From: Bacillaceae bacterium
GTDB taxonomy: Bacteria; Bacillota; Bacilli; Bacillales; Alkalibacillaceae
NCBI GenBank assembly: GCA_017656265.1
Contig: JACDOD010000014.1
Coordinates: forward strand, 1-64,000
DNA length: 64,000 nucleotides
Reading direction: 5' to 3'
The position numbers were made by a program, and so were the translations under genes. The notes under the pieces are model-generated. The model was not told where the DNA came from and made no database searches. It worked only from the letters and a program-made list of their open reading frames with translations. This document shows positions 25,960-36,638 of the stretch, in pieces; position 1 is the first letter of the stretch; every line of letters begins with the position of its first letter.

Positions 25960-26979
25960 TTAATCATATAGAATACAGGCTACTCGATGGTTTTGCTTCA
26001 CCTCCTTCAATTGTGGTTTAATTTCAGAGCACTCTTCTTTTGCCAGCGGACACCTGGTGTGAAACGGGCATCCAGAAGGTGGATTAGAAGGGCTCGGAAC
26101 ATCACCTTGCAAAACAATTCTTTCTTTTTTCTTATCTGGATCCGGCTCTGGAATAGCAGAAATCAGAGCCTGTGTATATGGGTGAAGCGGTTCATCATAA
26201 ATAGAATGTTTGTCTGCCACTTCTACCAAATTGCCAAGATACATAACCCCTATCCGGTCACTCATATGCTTTACAACACTTAAATCGTGAGCGATAAAAA
26301 GGTAGGTTAAATCAAAGTCATCCTGGAGTTCTTTTAACAAATTTAAAACCTGTGACTGTACGGATACATCCAATGCAGAAACAGGCTCATCAGCCACTAT
26401 TAACTTCGGTTTGAGCGCCAGTGCTCTGGCAATTCCAATCCTCTGACGCTGTCCGCCGGAAAACTCATGGGCATATTTGTAATAAGCATCTGACGGAAGA
26501 CCGACCCGTTCGAGTAAATCCATAACCTCTGTTTTAATTTCTTTTGATTTTTTTCGGGGATAATAATTTTTGATTGGCTCACTGATGATATCCCCGACCA
26601 TCTGCATAGGGTTTAACGAAGCATATGGGTCCTGAAATACCATCTGAAAATCTTTTCTGGCTTCCCGTAATTTTGCTCCGGTCAAATTCGTTATATCATT
26701 GCCGTCAAAGACGATTTGTCCATCTGTAGGATCCAGCAGGCGTAAAATCGTTCGCCCTGTGGTAGATTTACCACATCCTGATTCACCAACCAGCCCAAAG
26801 GTTTCGCCTTTTTTAATTTCAAAGGACACATTGTCAACCGCTTTGACATGACCCAACGTTCTTCGAAAAAAACCACCCTTAATCGGGTAGTAGGTTTTTA
26901 AATTCTTTATTTCAAGCAGGTTTTCCCCCGAATCGGTTTTTCTTTCGCTGATCTTTTCATGGTTGATTGTGATGTTCAT
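25960..26979 (-). CDS. appF: Oligopeptide ABC transporter ATP-binding protein AppF
   Basis: ATPase of 339 residues with Walker [13 protein letters not shown] (about 62-73), signature SGGQRQR and Walker [12 protein letters not shown]. The C-terminal oligo_HPY extension holds [14 protein letters not shown], cysteines that may bind an iron-sulfur cluster as proposed for Opp ATPases. Its ATG overlaps the appD stop by four bases. Confidence 0.9.
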   Translation of the reverse strand: MNITINHEKISERKTDSGENLLEIKNLKTYYPIKGGFFRRTLGHVKAVDNVSFEIKKGETFGLVGESGCGKSTTGRTILRLLDPTDGQIVFDGNDITNLTGAKLREARKDFQMVFQDPYASLNPMQMVGDIISEPIKNYYPRKKSKEIKTEVMDLLERVGLPSDAYYKYAHEFSGGQRQRIGIARALALKPKLIVADEPVSALDVSVQSQVLNLLKELQDDFDLTYLFIAHDLSVVKHMSDRIGVMYLGNLVEVADKHSIYDEPLHPYTQALISAIPEPDPDKKKERIVLQGDVPSPSNPPSGCPFHTRCPLAKEECSEIKPQLKEVKQNHRVACILYD

Positions 26980-27998
26980 GTGATCTTCGTCCCTTCTTCG
27001 GTTTTACTTGCTTCAAACAGTAAACATGAAACTTCATGCCCTTTTTCATCTTCTGCCAGAACCGGTGTGATTTCCGTACACTCCGGCATTGCTTTTGGAC
27101 AGCGGTTGGCAAACTTACAGCCGACTCGAGGCATCTCTTTTAAAGACGGAACAATTCCTTTAATTGAACCCAGTTTTTCCTCTTCTGCATCTAGCTTTGG
27201 AATGGAATTCATTAATTGCTGCGTGTATGGATGCTTTGGATTTTTAAATAAACTTCTGACATCTGAACGTTCGACAATTTCCCCTGCATACATCACGATG
27301 ACTTCATCACAAATTTCTGCAACAACACCTAAATCATGGGTAATTAAAATAATCGCCATATCATTTACGGACTGAACATCCTTTAACAGATCAAGGATCT
27401 GGGCCTGCACTGTAACATCAAGAGCAGTAGTAGGCTCATCGGCAATCAGCAGTTTCGGCTGGCAGGCAATAGCCATGGCAATCATCACCCTCTGTCTCAT
27501 ACCACCCGACAATTGATGAGGGTATTCGTTCACAACTTGCTCGGCACGGGAAATTCCAACACTTTTAAGCAGTTTAATAGACTGATTTCGTGCATCCTGT
27601 TTTGAAATATTAAAATGGTTATGTAACACTTCTTCAATCTGATAGCCGATTGTAAAAACAGGATTCAGGGATGTCATAGGTTCCTGGAAAATCATTGAAA
27701 TATCTTTCCCGCGTATTTTATTCATTTCCTTTTCAGAAAGATGCTCAATGTTTTTTCCATCAAAAATAACCTCTCCCCCCAGAATTTCCCCTGCTCCTTT
27801 AGGGAGAAGCTTCATAATGGATAAGGACATGACACTCTTTCCGCATCCTGACTCTCCTACTACACCAACAATTTTCCCTCGATCTACTGTAAAAGACACT
27901 TTATCTACAGCATTGTGATATTGTCCATCAATCTTAAAAGCGGTTTCTAAGTCTCTAACTTCTAATAACGGTACCTTCTTATCTAAGTCTTTATTCAT
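26976..27998 (-). CDS. appD: Oligopeptide ABC transporter ATP-binding protein AppD
   Basis: First gene of the app operon. I start at the ATG at 27998 ([14 protein letters not shown]) behind a GGGGG ribosome binding site; the frame is open upstream but that part overlaps the leader. The 340-residue product has Walker [13 protein letters not shown], signature SGGMRQR and Walker [14 protein letters not shown], with the C-terminal [14 protein letters not shown] motif. AppD and AppF form the ATPase heterodimer of the importer. Confidence 0.9.
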   Translation of the reverse strand: MNKDLDKKVPLLEVRDLETAFKIDGQYHNAVDKVSFTVDRGKIVGVVGESGCGKSVMSLSIMKLLPKGAGEILGGEVIFDGKNIEHLSEKEMNKIRGKDISMIFQEPMTSLNPVFTIGYQIEEVLHNHFNISKQDARNQSIKLLKSVGISRAEQVVNEYPHQLSGGMRQRVMIAMAIACQPKLLIADEPTTALDVTVQAQILDLLKDVQSVNDMAIILITHDLGVVAEICDEVIVMYAGEIVERSDVRSLFKNPKHPYTQQLMNSIPKLDAEEEKLGSIKGIVPSLKEMPRVGCKFANRCPKAMPECTEITPVLAEDEKGHEVSCLLFEASKTEEGTKIT

Positions 27999-28063
27999 AG
28001 TTAAAATGCCCCCGTTATCAACCAGAATGAAAAATATTCTGTCTTTTCGCATATTTGTGAAAA

Positions 28064-28092
28064 ATTATATAACATTATTTTTATATAGTCAA
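28064..28092 (-). promoter_or_regulatory. Strong sigma-A promoter of the app operon
   Basis: On the minus strand TTGACT (plus 28087-28092) is followed after 17 bases by TATAAT (plus 28064-28069), 66 bases before the appD start. The remaining 28093-28290 holds nothing I can name. Confidence 0.8.
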
Positions 28093-28290
28093 TGCCTTTT
28101 TTAGAAATATTTAGGGTTAACTGGTTTATAATGTAAGTAAATCAAGGGGTTGGGAATGCGAAATTTTTTGGAGAAAATTTCTTATATTACAGTACTTTTG
28201 GAGTAAAATTGATGAATTAGTTCAAAATCCTACAAATTTCTTATTTGAGGATGCCAGAGATGGAAGCTGCTGAAAGGTGGAAAAAGCATA

Positions 28291-28324
28291 AAAAAAGCTC
28301 AACGGGGTAACCGTTGAGCTTTTT
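28291..28324 (-). terminator. Bidirectional Rho-independent terminator after odhAB
   Basis: AAAAGCTCAACGG pairs with CCGTTGAGCTTTT around a five-base loop, with A/T tracts on both sides. It is placed 10 bases after the odhB stop. Confidence 0.88.
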
Positions 28325-28334
28325 CACTTTAATT

Positions 28335-29585
28335 TTATCCTTCCAATAACAGGTCGTAAGGATCTTCGATTAACTCTTTAATTTTTGCAAGGAATTGTAC
28401 CGCTTCACGTCCGTCGATGATACGGTGATCATAGGATAGCGCCAGATACATCATCGGACGGACTTCAATTGTATCATCCGGCATCACAACTGGACGTTTT
28501 TGAATCTTATGCATTCCTAAAATACCCACTTGTGGTGAGTTCAGAATTGGTGTAGATACCAGTGAACCAAAGATTCCGCCATTTGTAATGGTAAACGTAC
28601 CGCCCTGCAGTTCGTTTAATGAGAGCTCATTGCTGCGTGCTTTTTTAGCAAGGGCAGCAATTTCTCTTTCAATGCCTGCAAAGCTCAGACGATCTGCATC
28701 GCGTACAACCGGTACAACAAGTCCTTCTTCAGTAGATACTGCGATACCAATATCGTAGAACTTCTTAATAACGATTTCATCTCCCTGGATTTCTGCATTA
28801 AGAAGCGGGAATTCTTTTAATGCACCGATAACAGCTTTCGTGAAGAAAGACATAAATCCTAATTTTATTCCGTGCTTTTCAGCAAACTCATCTTTGCGTT
28901 CGCTGCGTAATTTCATAATTGCTGACATATCCACTTCGTTGAAGGTAGTCAGCATAGCCGCATTATGCTGTGCTTCCACTAAACGCTTAGCAATCGTTTG
29001 ACGGCGGCGGGACATGCGTACACGTTCCACCGGCTTATCGAATTCTGTCTTATCCGCTTGTTTAGCAGCTGATTTTTCTTGTTTTTTCTGAGGCTTTTGT
29101 GTCTTAGCTTGAGCAGCTGCATCCACATCCTCAGGACGGATTCTGCCTAATGGATCCTTAGCCGTTACTTCGTTTAGATCAATTCCCAGTTCACGCGCCC
29201 GTTTGCGTGCAGCAGGTGAAGCGACTGGTCCCTGAGTTTTTGTTTCTTCCTGTGCCGCTTCTTTAGCCGGCTCCGGCTTTGCTTCAGCTGGTTTATCATC
29301 TTTTGGTTTTTCTGCCTTTTCTTCTGCTGCTTCCGGAGCAACTGCTGTTCCGGATTCGTCTACTTTTGCAATTGCCTGGCCCACTTCAACATCGTCGCCC
29401 TCTTCAGCAAGCAGTTCTGCAATGACACCGGCATAATCTGAATTTACTTCTACATTTACTTTATCCGTTTCCAGCTCAACAATAGGATCGCCTTTTTCAA
29501 CTTTATCTCCTACTTTTACGAGCCATTCCGCAATGGTACCTTCTGTAATAGATTCGGCTAATTCAGGAACTTTAATTTCTTTCAC
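28335..29585 (-). CDS. odhB: 2-Oxoglutarate dehydrogenase E2, dihydrolipoyl succinyltransferase
   Basis: E2 core of the TCA-cycle 2-oxoglutarate dehydrogenase complex, 416 residues. The start is GTG 29585 behind GGAGGAGA. The lipoyl domain (1-75) carries the lipoylated Lys in [11 protein letters not shown] near residue 42; an Ala/Lys/Pro-rich linker follows; the E1/E3-binding domain contains [18 protein letters not shown] (about 122-140); the catalytic domain ends with the active-site DHRIIDG near 390. It overlaps odhA by 14 bases. Confidence 0.95.
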   Translation of the reverse strand: MKEIKVPELAESITEGTIAEWLVKVGDKVEKGDPIVELETDKVNVEVNSDYAGVIAELLAEEGDDVEVGQAIAKVDESGTAVAPEAAEEKAEKPKDDKPAEAKPEPAKEAAQEETKTQGPVASPAARKRARELGIDLNEVTAKDPLGRIRPEDVDAAAQAKTQKPQKKQEKSAAKQADKTEFDKPVERVRMSRRRQTIAKRLVEAQHNAAMLTTFNEVDMSAIMKLRSERKDEFAEKHGIKLGFMSFFTKAVIGALKEFPLLNAEIQGDEIVIKKFYDIGIAVSTEEGLVVPVVRDADRLSFAGIEREIAALAKKARSNELSLNELQGGTFTITNGGIFGSLVSTPILNSPQVGILGMHKIQKRPVVMPDDTIEVRPMMYLALSYDHRIIDGREAVQFLAKIKELIEDPYDLLLEG

Positions 29586-32427
29586 GAGAATCTCCTCCTT
29601 TGGACAACTTAAGCGCCTCTTTAATTATACGTTTTTGCTCTGTTTTATGGACATTTGGTTCACCAACTGCCGGCGATGAACGATGCGGTCGGCCTGTATA
29701 GCTTAAGGTTTGACCCTCAGTCAGCAAATTCTGAATCGTTTCCTTCACAAAATCCCAGCTTCCCATGTTCTTTGGTTCTTCTTGAATCCATACAATTTCA
29801 GTTGCGTTTGGATAACGGGAAAGAATTTCTTTCACCTGTTTTTCAGGGAATGGATAAATTTGTTCAATTCTAAGAATATGAAGCCAGTCAAACTGATCCA
29901 TTCCTTGTTCTTCGATGGCTTCTTCCAGATCAATCATGATTTTTCCGCTACCCATTACAATGGTTTTCACTTTTTCTGTATCGGTTCCAAGGCCTGGCTG
30001 CTCAAGAACTGGCTTAAACTTGCCCTGTGTAAATTCCTCAGGAGAAGAGGCTACTCTTGGATTACGAAGCAGACTCTTCGGTGTCATCAACACCAATGGA
30101 CGTGCATTATCTTTTCCGCCAATGGCAGCTTGACGACGGAGCAGGTGGAAATACTGGGACGCTGACGTTACATTCGCCACTGTCCAGTTGTTCTCCGCAG
30201 ACAGCTGCAAGAATCGTTCTACACGGCCGCTGGAATGCTCAGGTCCCTGGCCTTCATACCCATGTGGGAGAAGCAAAACCATACTGGACTTCTGATCCCA
30301 TTTCGCCCGGCCTGAAGAAATAAATTGATCAATTAATACCTGTCCCGCATTGGCAAAGTCGCCAAACTGTGCTTCCCAGAGCACTAGCGTTTCTGGTGCC
30401 TGGACACTGTAGCCATATTCAAATCCAAGTACACCAGATTCAGATAGCGGGCTGTTGTAGATATCAAAAGAAGCTTTAGCTTCATCTAAACCATGCATTG
30501 GACAGTAAGTGTCTTCTGTTTCCGTATCACGCAGAACAAGGTTTCGGTGAGCAAACGTACCCCGTTCACTATCCTGTCCGGTAATACGGATTGGTGTTCC
30601 GTCTTGAAGAATAGAAGCGAATGCCAGAGCTTCACCTAGAGCCCAGTCTACTTTGTTTCCTTCTTCCAGTGCATTCTCTCTTCTTTTCAAAATCCGTTCC
30701 AGCTTTTTAAATGCATTAAACCCTTCTGGACGGTTCAGTAAACCTTCATTTAGTGATTGTAGACTTTCTAGAGGTACAGCAGTTTCAATCTGGTCTAATC
30801 CGTTTGCGATTGCTTCTGGGATGTCTTCTACATCAGGTTCATCTGTTTCATTTTCTTTCATGCTGTCAAAAATGTTTTTGAGTTTGTCATCTATTTCCTG
30901 CTTCAAACGCTCTAAATCATCTTTTTGGATGACACCCTCTTCCATCAGACGGTCAGCATAAATGTGAAGTACAGTCTGATGCTGGTCGATATCCTTATAC
31001 AGGGCTGGCTGTGTCGCCCTTGGCTCATCCATCTCGTTATGACCATAACGGCGATAACCAACCAGATCAATCAAGATATCCTTGTGGAATTTCTTCCTGT
31101 ACTCATAAGCAAAAGATACAGCTGTCAGACATGCAACAGGATCATCAGCATTTACATGTATAACCGGAATTTCAAATCCTTTAGCCAGGTCACTGGCATA
31201 TGTTGTAGAACGGCCTTCATCCTGATTGGTCGTGAATCCGATCAGGTTGTTGGCAATAATATGGATAGTACCTCCCGTCTGGTACCCTTTCAAACCAGAT
31301 AAATTCAGGGTTTCTGCAACAACACCTTCTCCAATAAAGGCAGCATCCCCATGAATTAATACGCTGAGAGCTTTATCTACATCCTGAACGGAATATCCAG
31401 GCTGAGAACGGTCATCCTGCGCAGCACGTGTATAACCTTCAACAACCGGATTGACAAATTCCAGATGAGAAGGGTTATGAGCTAATGTAATCCGCATTTC
31501 TTTAGCATCATCTTTCACTTCTCGTCTGGCACCAAAGTGATATTTCACGTCTCCTGTCCATCCGTAATTAATACCCATGGAACCTTCAGATGGAACAAGC
31601 TCTTTATTAGGAGAATGATGGAATTCAGAGAAAATCAAATCATAAGGTTTTCCCAAAACATGTGCGAGCACATTCAAGCGACCGCGGTGTGCCATTCCCA
31701 TCATGATATGTTCGGTCGTATCCTGATACGCTTCCTGAACAATTCGATCTAACATCGGAACCATCATATCTAAACCTTCAATAGAAAAGCGCTTCTGTCC
31801 TACAAAGGTTTTATTAAGGAAATTCTCAAATCCTTCTACCTCCGCCAGACGTTTTAACAGCTCTTTCTTTTCCTCTTCATTTAACGAAACATTTAAAGCT
31901 CCGGTTTCCACTTTGTTTTGCAGCCATTCCCGTTCACTGTCATCATGAACATGATAAAACTCGAAGGAAATGGTACCGGAGTATCGTTCTTTTAATGTCT
32001 CCACCACATCCAGACCATTTCGGACATTAACCGGAGCGTCTTTCCATAGCCAGTGTGCTGGAATGGATTTTAAATCAGCTTCGGTCAAGCCGTAAGTCTT
32101 GATGTCCGCAAGTGGTGTATAGCGATTTTTCCGTTTTCCTACCGGATATATATTCGCTTCCAGATGGCCATGACGGCGGATCGCTTCCACCAATTTCATC
32201 GCTGCTGTTACCTTTTGGATATCGACATCTGAAGCTCCTCTTTGCTCCTGGACTCCCCCTTCTTTTTTGACCCAGTGAGGTGCTCCGTATTCTTCAAATA
32301 TTTCCCGTATAGACGGATCAACCGTTTCAGGGTCTTCTAAGAATTTCTCATACTGCTCTTCGATGTAACCCATGTTCGGGCCATGGAAGTTTTCCCATAT
32401 GCTTTCATTAGACCCTCTGTTAGACAC
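29572..32427 (-). CDS. odhA: 2-Oxoglutarate dehydrogenase E1
   Basis: ThDP-dependent E1 of 951 residues. I start at GTG 32427 ([21 protein letters not shown]), eight bases after GGAGG; the frame continues upstream without a better site. [18 protein letters not shown], the ThDP motif region with [10 protein letters not shown] and the C-terminal transketolase-like domain ([21 protein letters not shown]) are diagnostic. It decarboxylates 2-oxoglutarate and passes the succinyl group to OdhB; E3 is not encoded here. The 361 bases upstream should hold the promoter, but I found no convincing one. Confidence 0.95.
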   Translation of the reverse strand: MSNRGSNESIWENFHGPNMGYIEEQYEKFLEDPETVDPSIREIFEEYGAPHWVKKEGGVQEQRGASDVDIQKVTAAMKLVEAIRRHGHLEANIYPVGKRKNRYTPLADIKTYGLTEADLKSIPAHWLWKDAPVNVRNGLDVVETLKERYSGTISFEFYHVHDDSEREWLQNKVETGALNVSLNEEEKKELLKRLAEVEGFENFLNKTFVGQKRFSIEGLDMMVPMLDRIVQEAYQDTTEHIMMGMAHRGRLNVLAHVLGKPYDLIFSEFHHSPNKELVPSEGSMGINYGWTGDVKYHFGARREVKDDAKEMRITLAHNPSHLEFVNPVVEGYTRAAQDDRSQPGYSVQDVDKALSVLIHGDAAFIGEGVVAETLNLSGLKGYQTGGTIHIIANNLIGFTTNQDEGRSTTYASDLAKGFEIPVIHVNADDPVACLTAVSFAYEYRKKFHKDILIDLVGYRRYGHNEMDEPRATQPALYKDIDQHQTVLHIYADRLMEEGVIQKDDLERLKQEIDDKLKNIFDSMKENETDEPDVEDIPEAIANGLDQIETAVPLESLQSLNEGLLNRPEGFNAFKKLERILKRRENALEEGNKVDWALGEALAFASILQDGTPIRITGQDSERGTFAHRNLVLRDTETEDTYCPMHGLDEAKASFDIYNSPLSESGVLGFEYGYSVQAPETLVLWEAQFGDFANAGQVLIDQFISSGRAKWDQKSSMVLLLPHGYEGQGPEHSSGRVERFLQLSAENNWTVANVTSASQYFHLLRRQAAIGGKDNARPLVLMTPKSLLRNPRVASSPEEFTQGKFKPVLEQPGLGTDTEKVKTIVMGSGKIMIDLEEAIEEQGMDQFDWLHILRIEQIYPFPEKQVKEILSRYPNATEIVWIQEEPKNMGSWDFVKETIQNLLTEGQTLSYTGRPHRSSPAVGEPNVHKTEQKRIIKEALKLSKGGDSRERN

Positions 32428-32737
32428 TTTTACTACCTCCAATAGTTTGTGAAAAATCCATTTTTTATTATAGTTTTCTACCACATAAGTCTCAAATCAT
32501 ATCCCCTGATGATTCGACAAAATCAAGGAGAAAAATAAATACCTCTTTCATACCTTCAACTAGTATATATTAAAACTGTAAACCAGAAAAGCCATATATG
32601 AACTTTTTCTTACACTTTTATTGATAAATCTTTTCAAAAGCTGGTTCAGCCAAAAAAAATCATATTTTTTCTCTAATATCCCTTATTTATCAATGCATTT
32701 CTGAATTTTCAAAAAGTAATTGAATCCAAATAAAAAA

Positions 32738-32764
32738 GGGATAACTCATTAGTTAAGTTATCCC
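32738..32764 (-). terminator. Rho-independent terminator after prkA
   Basis: On the minus strand GGGATAACT pairs with AGTTATCCC and runs into a T tract, 25 bases after the prkA stop. Confidence 0.85.
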
Positions 32765-32788
32765 AAATAACAGACTTCAAACATATTT

Positions 32789-34684
32789 TTACCGGTTGAG
32801 AAGACTTCCTACATAGCGGAGCAATTCATTAGCCGAAGTAGAATCATATCCATATTCATCAATCAGGGTTGCAATAACCTCATTGATTTTCTTCAGCTGC
32901 TGTTCATCAGGGGTTTTCGTTGTGGTTGTAATTTTCACCACATCTTTCAGATCCGCAAACAGTTTCTTTTGAATGGCCTCCCGCAGACGTTCATGGGACT
33001 GATAATCAAATCTTTTTCCTTTTCTGGCATAAGCAGAAATACGGATCAGTACTTCTTCTCGAAATGCCTTTTTTGCATTTTCAGAGATGCCAATCTGCTC
33101 TTCAATGGATCTCATGAGCTTTTCATCAGGGCTCATTTCCTCTCCTGTCAGCGGATCTCTGAGCTTGGTGTTATTGCAGTATGCTTCCACGTTATCTAAA
33201 TAATTGTCCATTAATGTTTTGGCTGATTCTTCATAAGAGTAGACAAAAGCTTTCTGTACTTCTTTTTTCGCAATTGCATCATATTCCTTCCTGGCTACAT
33301 TAATGAAAGTTAAATATTTTTCCTTATCTTCCTTGCTGATGGAAGGATGATGATCCAGGCCTTCTTTTAAAGAACGCAACACATCAAGTGCATTAATAGA
33401 TCTAGCTTCCTTCCGAATGATAGCTGAAGAAATACGGTTCATAACAAACCGGGGGTCGATGCCATCCATACCTTCGTCAGAATGTTCCTTCTTCAATTCC
33501 TCTACATCTATATCACTAAAGCCTTCTACACTGTCTCCATCATACAGGCGCATTTTCTTCAGCAGATCTATATCTTTTCGTTTAGATTCTTTGAGTCTCG
33601 TCAAAATGGTAAACATGGCTGTAATCCTTAACGTGTGAGGGGCAATGTGCACGTCATGCATATTGCTTTCCTTGATCATTTTTTCATATATTCTTTCTTC
33701 CTGGCTGACTTTTAAATTATACGGTATCGGCATAACAATCATTCTTGAATGCAGGGCTTCATTTTTCTTGTCTGCAATGAAAGAGCGGTATTCTGCCTCG
33801 TTGGTATGGGCAATAATCAGTTCGTCCGCACTGATCAAGGCAAACCTACCTGCTTTGAAGTTTCCTTCCTGTGTTAAGGAAAGCAGGTTCCACAAGAACT
33901 TTTCATCACATTTTAATATTTCCTGAAACTCCATAATCCCACGGTTGGCTACATTTAACTCCCCATCAAAGCGGTAGGCCCGTGGATCTGACTCGGAACC
34001 GTACTCTGCAATGGTTGAAAAGTCAATGGAACCAGTTAAATCAGCGATGTCCTGTGATTTAGGATCTGATGGACTGAATGTTCCGATCCCTCTTCTGCGG
34101 TTTTCCGAAATAAATACCCTTTCCACCATGACATCCTCGATCCGCCCGCCGTATTCTTGTTCAAGGCGCATCATATTCAGAGGTGACAAATTTCCTTCTA
34201 TTCGGATGCCATATTCCTTGTAGAAATCATCCCGTAAATGATGCGGAATCAAATGCAGGGGGTCTTCCATCATCGGGCAGTCTTTGATGGCGAAGACTGC
34301 TCCCTTATCGGTATAAGAAAAGCGTTCCAGTCCTCTTTTTAATAAGGTGACAATGGTTGATTTTCCTCCACTGACCGGTCCCATTAACAGCAGAATTCTT
34401 TTTCGCACATCAAGTCGTTCAGCTGCTGGATGGAAATATTCTTCAACGAGACGTTCAAGTGCCTCCTCCAGACCAAATATTTCTTCACTGAAAAACTTAT
34501 ATTCGTTATGACCATCTTTCTCCTCTACACCGGTCTCTTTTATCATTTGATAAATACGGGAGTGGGCGGATTGGGCCAGATATGGTTTTTCCTTTAGCAA
34601 TTCCAGGTATTGAGCAAATGTACCTTCCCATCTTAATCTTTCTTCATCTTCTCGCTGGCTTTCAATTTTCTTAATGATGTCCAT
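32789..34684 (-). CDS. prkA: Serine protein kinase / AAA+ protein PrkA
   Basis: PrkA of 631 residues, the normal family length. An N-terminal AAA+ domain contains the P-loop LMGPVSGGKSTIV near 104-116, and FADLKDVVKI and the kinase-like domain lie near the C-terminus. In Bacillus it is a mother-cell sporulation protein, earlier described as a kinase and more recently as an ATP-dependent protease-like enzyme. Unlike in B. subtilis, yhbH is not beside it. It is divergent from an ABC-class ATPase gene. Confidence 0.93.
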   Translation of the reverse strand: MDIIKKIESQREDEERLRWEGTFAQYLELLKEKPYLAQSAHSRIYQMIKETGVEEKDGHNEYKFFSEEIFGLEEALERLVEEYFHPAAERLDVRKRILLLMGPVSGGKSTIVTLLKRGLERFSYTDKGAVFAIKDCPMMEDPLHLIPHHLRDDFYKEYGIRIEGNLSPLNMMRLEQEYGGRIEDVMVERVFISENRRRGIGTFSPSDPKSQDIADLTGSIDFSTIAEYGSESDPRAYRFDGELNVANRGIMEFQEILKCDEKFLWNLLSLTQEGNFKAGRFALISADELIIAHTNEAEYRSFIADKKNEALHSRMIVMPIPYNLKVSQEERIYEKMIKESNMHDVHIAPHTLRITAMFTILTRLKESKRKDIDLLKKMRLYDGDSVEGFSDIDVEELKKEHSDEGMDGIDPRFVMNRISSAIIRKEARSINALDVLRSLKEGLDHHPSISKEDKEKYLTFINVARKEYDAIAKKEVQKAFVYSYEESAKTLMDNYLDNVEAYCNNTKLRDPLTGEEMSPDEKLMRSIEEQIGISENAKKAFREEVLIRISAYARKGKRFDYQSHERLREAIQKKLFADLKDVVKITTTTKTPDEQQLKKINEVIATLIDEYGYDSTSANELLRYVGSLLNR

Positions 34685-34727
34685 TCGTCGACCTCCCTGT
34701 AGATTTTGAAATGGGTGGTTATTATAA

Positions 34728-34735
34728 ACTGTATG
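34728..34735 (-). promoter_or_regulatory. Sigma-E-like -10 box upstream of prkA
   Basis: CATACAGT on the minus strand, 44 bases before the ATG, fits the sigma-E -10 consensus CATACANT. A weak -35 (ATCAAA) lies about 13 bases further. An overlapping TATAAT could also serve sigma-A. Confidence 0.4.
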
Positions 34736-34838
34736 AAGCAGACAGCCTTTTGATGAAGAGAATTATGTTCGTTTGCAAACAAATGATGAAGATAGTATTC
34801 TTGTCAAAGGAAACGACCTGTATGTGAGGTGATCAACT

Positions 34839-36548
34839 TTGCAAAAGCTGCGTTCTATGTTAAAGCAAATTGACGGAAAGAGTTATAAGGCTTATAAGTC
34901 TATTCAGGGTACGTATCAATATGACCATTTCAAATTCAGCATTGACTATGTACAGGGAGACCCATTTGCCTCCCCATCAAAAATTCGTGTTCATATCCCC
35001 TTTAAAAAAAGACCGATCCAATCACACTGGAGAAATAACCGCCACCGAAAAATATATGCTGAAGACCTGATCGCACGCCATGTGGCTAAAGCCATCCGCA
35101 GGCAAAACATCCAGATAAGGGGCTCAGGGAAGAGTGGAATGATCTCCATTGATGAGCCCGGACAGGAAATCCTGGATCGCACAGCTGTATCCATTTATCA
35201 GAAAGAAACAATAATCTGCCTTTCCATCGGGCTGCCTGCTAATGGCCGTAGAATTAATGGAAGGGAAGCAGAAAAATTATTTTTCACTGCAATCCCTGAC
35301 ATTATCGACCAGTCCATTTTCACCGTACAGGATGAAGAAATTGAAAAAGCTGTTCAGTTGGCTGATCAACATCAGTCCATACGGATGAAGATGAGAGAAA
35401 ATGGCTGGATAGCCTTTATTGCTGATGGATCTATATTGCCAAGGGAAAGCGGGATCAGCAATAGACCTTTAAAAGGTGCTGTCCCTTTTAAAAGCCCTGA
35501 GGAAAACCGGGTGTCCATAGAGATTCCCCATCAAAATAAGCCCCTTACCGGAATGGCTTTAAAAAAAGGAATTGTGCTCATTGTCGGGGGCGGCTATCAC
35601 GGAAAAAGCACCCTTTTAAATGCTATTGAAAGGGGCGTATACCACCATATCAGAGGAGACGGCCGGGAATTTGTACTAACCGACCCAACAGCCGTGAAAG
35701 TCCGGGCAGAAGATGGTAGAAAAGTAAGTACCGTTAATATTTCTCCTTTTATTAACCATCTGCCTCACGGAGAAGATACAGTTCAATTTTCTACTGAAAA
35801 TGCCAGCGGAAGCACGTCGCAGGCAGCCAATGTCATGGAAGCACTGGAAGCAGGTGCCCGAACCCTGTTAATCGATGAAGATACAAGCGCGACCAACTTT
35901 ATGATTCGGGATGAACGGATGCAGGAGCTTGTCGTAAAAGAGAAAGAACCAATTACACCATTTATTGATAAAGTGCGCCAGATGAAAGACGACTTTGATG
36001 TTTCCACCATTCTCGTCATGGGCGGTTCGGGAGATTATTTTGATGCTGCCGATGAAGTCATCATGATGGATCAGTATATTCCCTATAACGTGACAAACCG
36101 GGCGAAAGAGATTGCAGAAAAATATCCATTTAAGCGGGAAAAAGAAGGCGGAGATCATTTTGGCCGCCTGCCAGAACGAAGATTTCTGCCGCAGAGTCTG
36201 AACAGCCGAAAGGGAAAAAAATCAAAGGTACAGGCGAAAGGGCTGTCAAAAATTTTAATGGGCAAACACGAAATCGATCTTACCCAGGTAGAGCAACTGG
36301 TGGATGTTTCCCAGACGAGAATGATTGCGGAAATCCTCCATCATATGGAACATAAAAACTGGCTTGAAAAAGGCCTGTCATTGCCGGAACTGCTGGATCG
36401 AATTGAAGAGCAGTTGGATACAAGCGGACTGGCTTCTTTCACACCAAGACCTGATGAACACCCAGGGGATCTTGCCAGACCGCGGAGATTTGAAATTACC
36501 GCCGCTTTAAATCGCATAAGAATTGCCAGGGTCAAAGAACTGTCCTAA
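34839..36548 (+). CDS. ABC-class P-loop ATPase (PF09818-like)
   Basis: Soluble protein of 569 residues from TTG 34839 behind GAGGTGATCAACT. It belongs to the 'predicted ATPase of the ABC class' family: a divergent N-terminal half, then a Walker A-like VGGGYHGKSTLLNAIERGVY at about 248-267, TLLIDEDTSATNFMIRDERM (Walker B with acidic pair) near 347-366 and a sensor-like LVMGGSGDYFDAADEVIMM. It has no membrane segment and no transporter partner. Its function is not established. It faces away from prkA across a 154-base promoter region. Confidence 0.85.
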   Translation: MQKLRSMLKQIDGKSYKAYKSIQGTYQYDHFKFSIDYVQGDPFASPSKIRVHIPFKKRPIQSHWRNNRHRKIYAEDLIARHVAKAIRRQNIQIRGSGKSGMISIDEPGQEILDRTAVSIYQKETIICLSIGLPANGRRINGREAEKLFFTAIPDIIDQSIFTVQDEEIEKAVQLADQHQSIRMKMRENGWIAFIADGSILPRESGISNRPLKGAVPFKSPEENRVSIEIPHQNKPLTGMALKKGIVLIVGGGYHGKSTLLNAIERGVYHHIRGDGREFVLTDPTAVKVRAEDGRKVSTVNISPFINHLPHGEDTVQFSTENASGSTSQAANVMEALEAGARTLLIDEDTSATNFMIRDERMQELVVKEKEPITPFIDKVRQMKDDFDVSTILVMGGSGDYFDAADEVIMMDQYIPYNVTNRAKEIAEKYPFKREKEGGDHFGRLPERRFLPQSLNSRKGKKSKVQAKGLSKILMGKHEIDLTQVEQLVDVSQTRMIAEILHHMEHKNWLEKGLSLPELLDRIEEQLDTSGLASFTPRPDEHPGDLARPRRFEITAALNRIRIARVKELS

Positions 36549-36638
36549 CCATTTCCAGCATTATATAATGAAGATATGAAATAGGTTGTTCAAATTAGTC
36601 ATTCAAGATCAATATGAGCATCTGAAGGAGGGATCATC

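Noticed and set aside
22201-27998. Nickel or dipeptide transporter instead of App
   Set aside because: The D-F-A-B-C gene order and the size of the binding protein fit the app oligopeptide permease better; the substrate is still unproven.
30653-31302. Plus-strand frames inside odhA
   Set aside because: Shadows of the conserved odhA reading frame without RBS or recognisable product.
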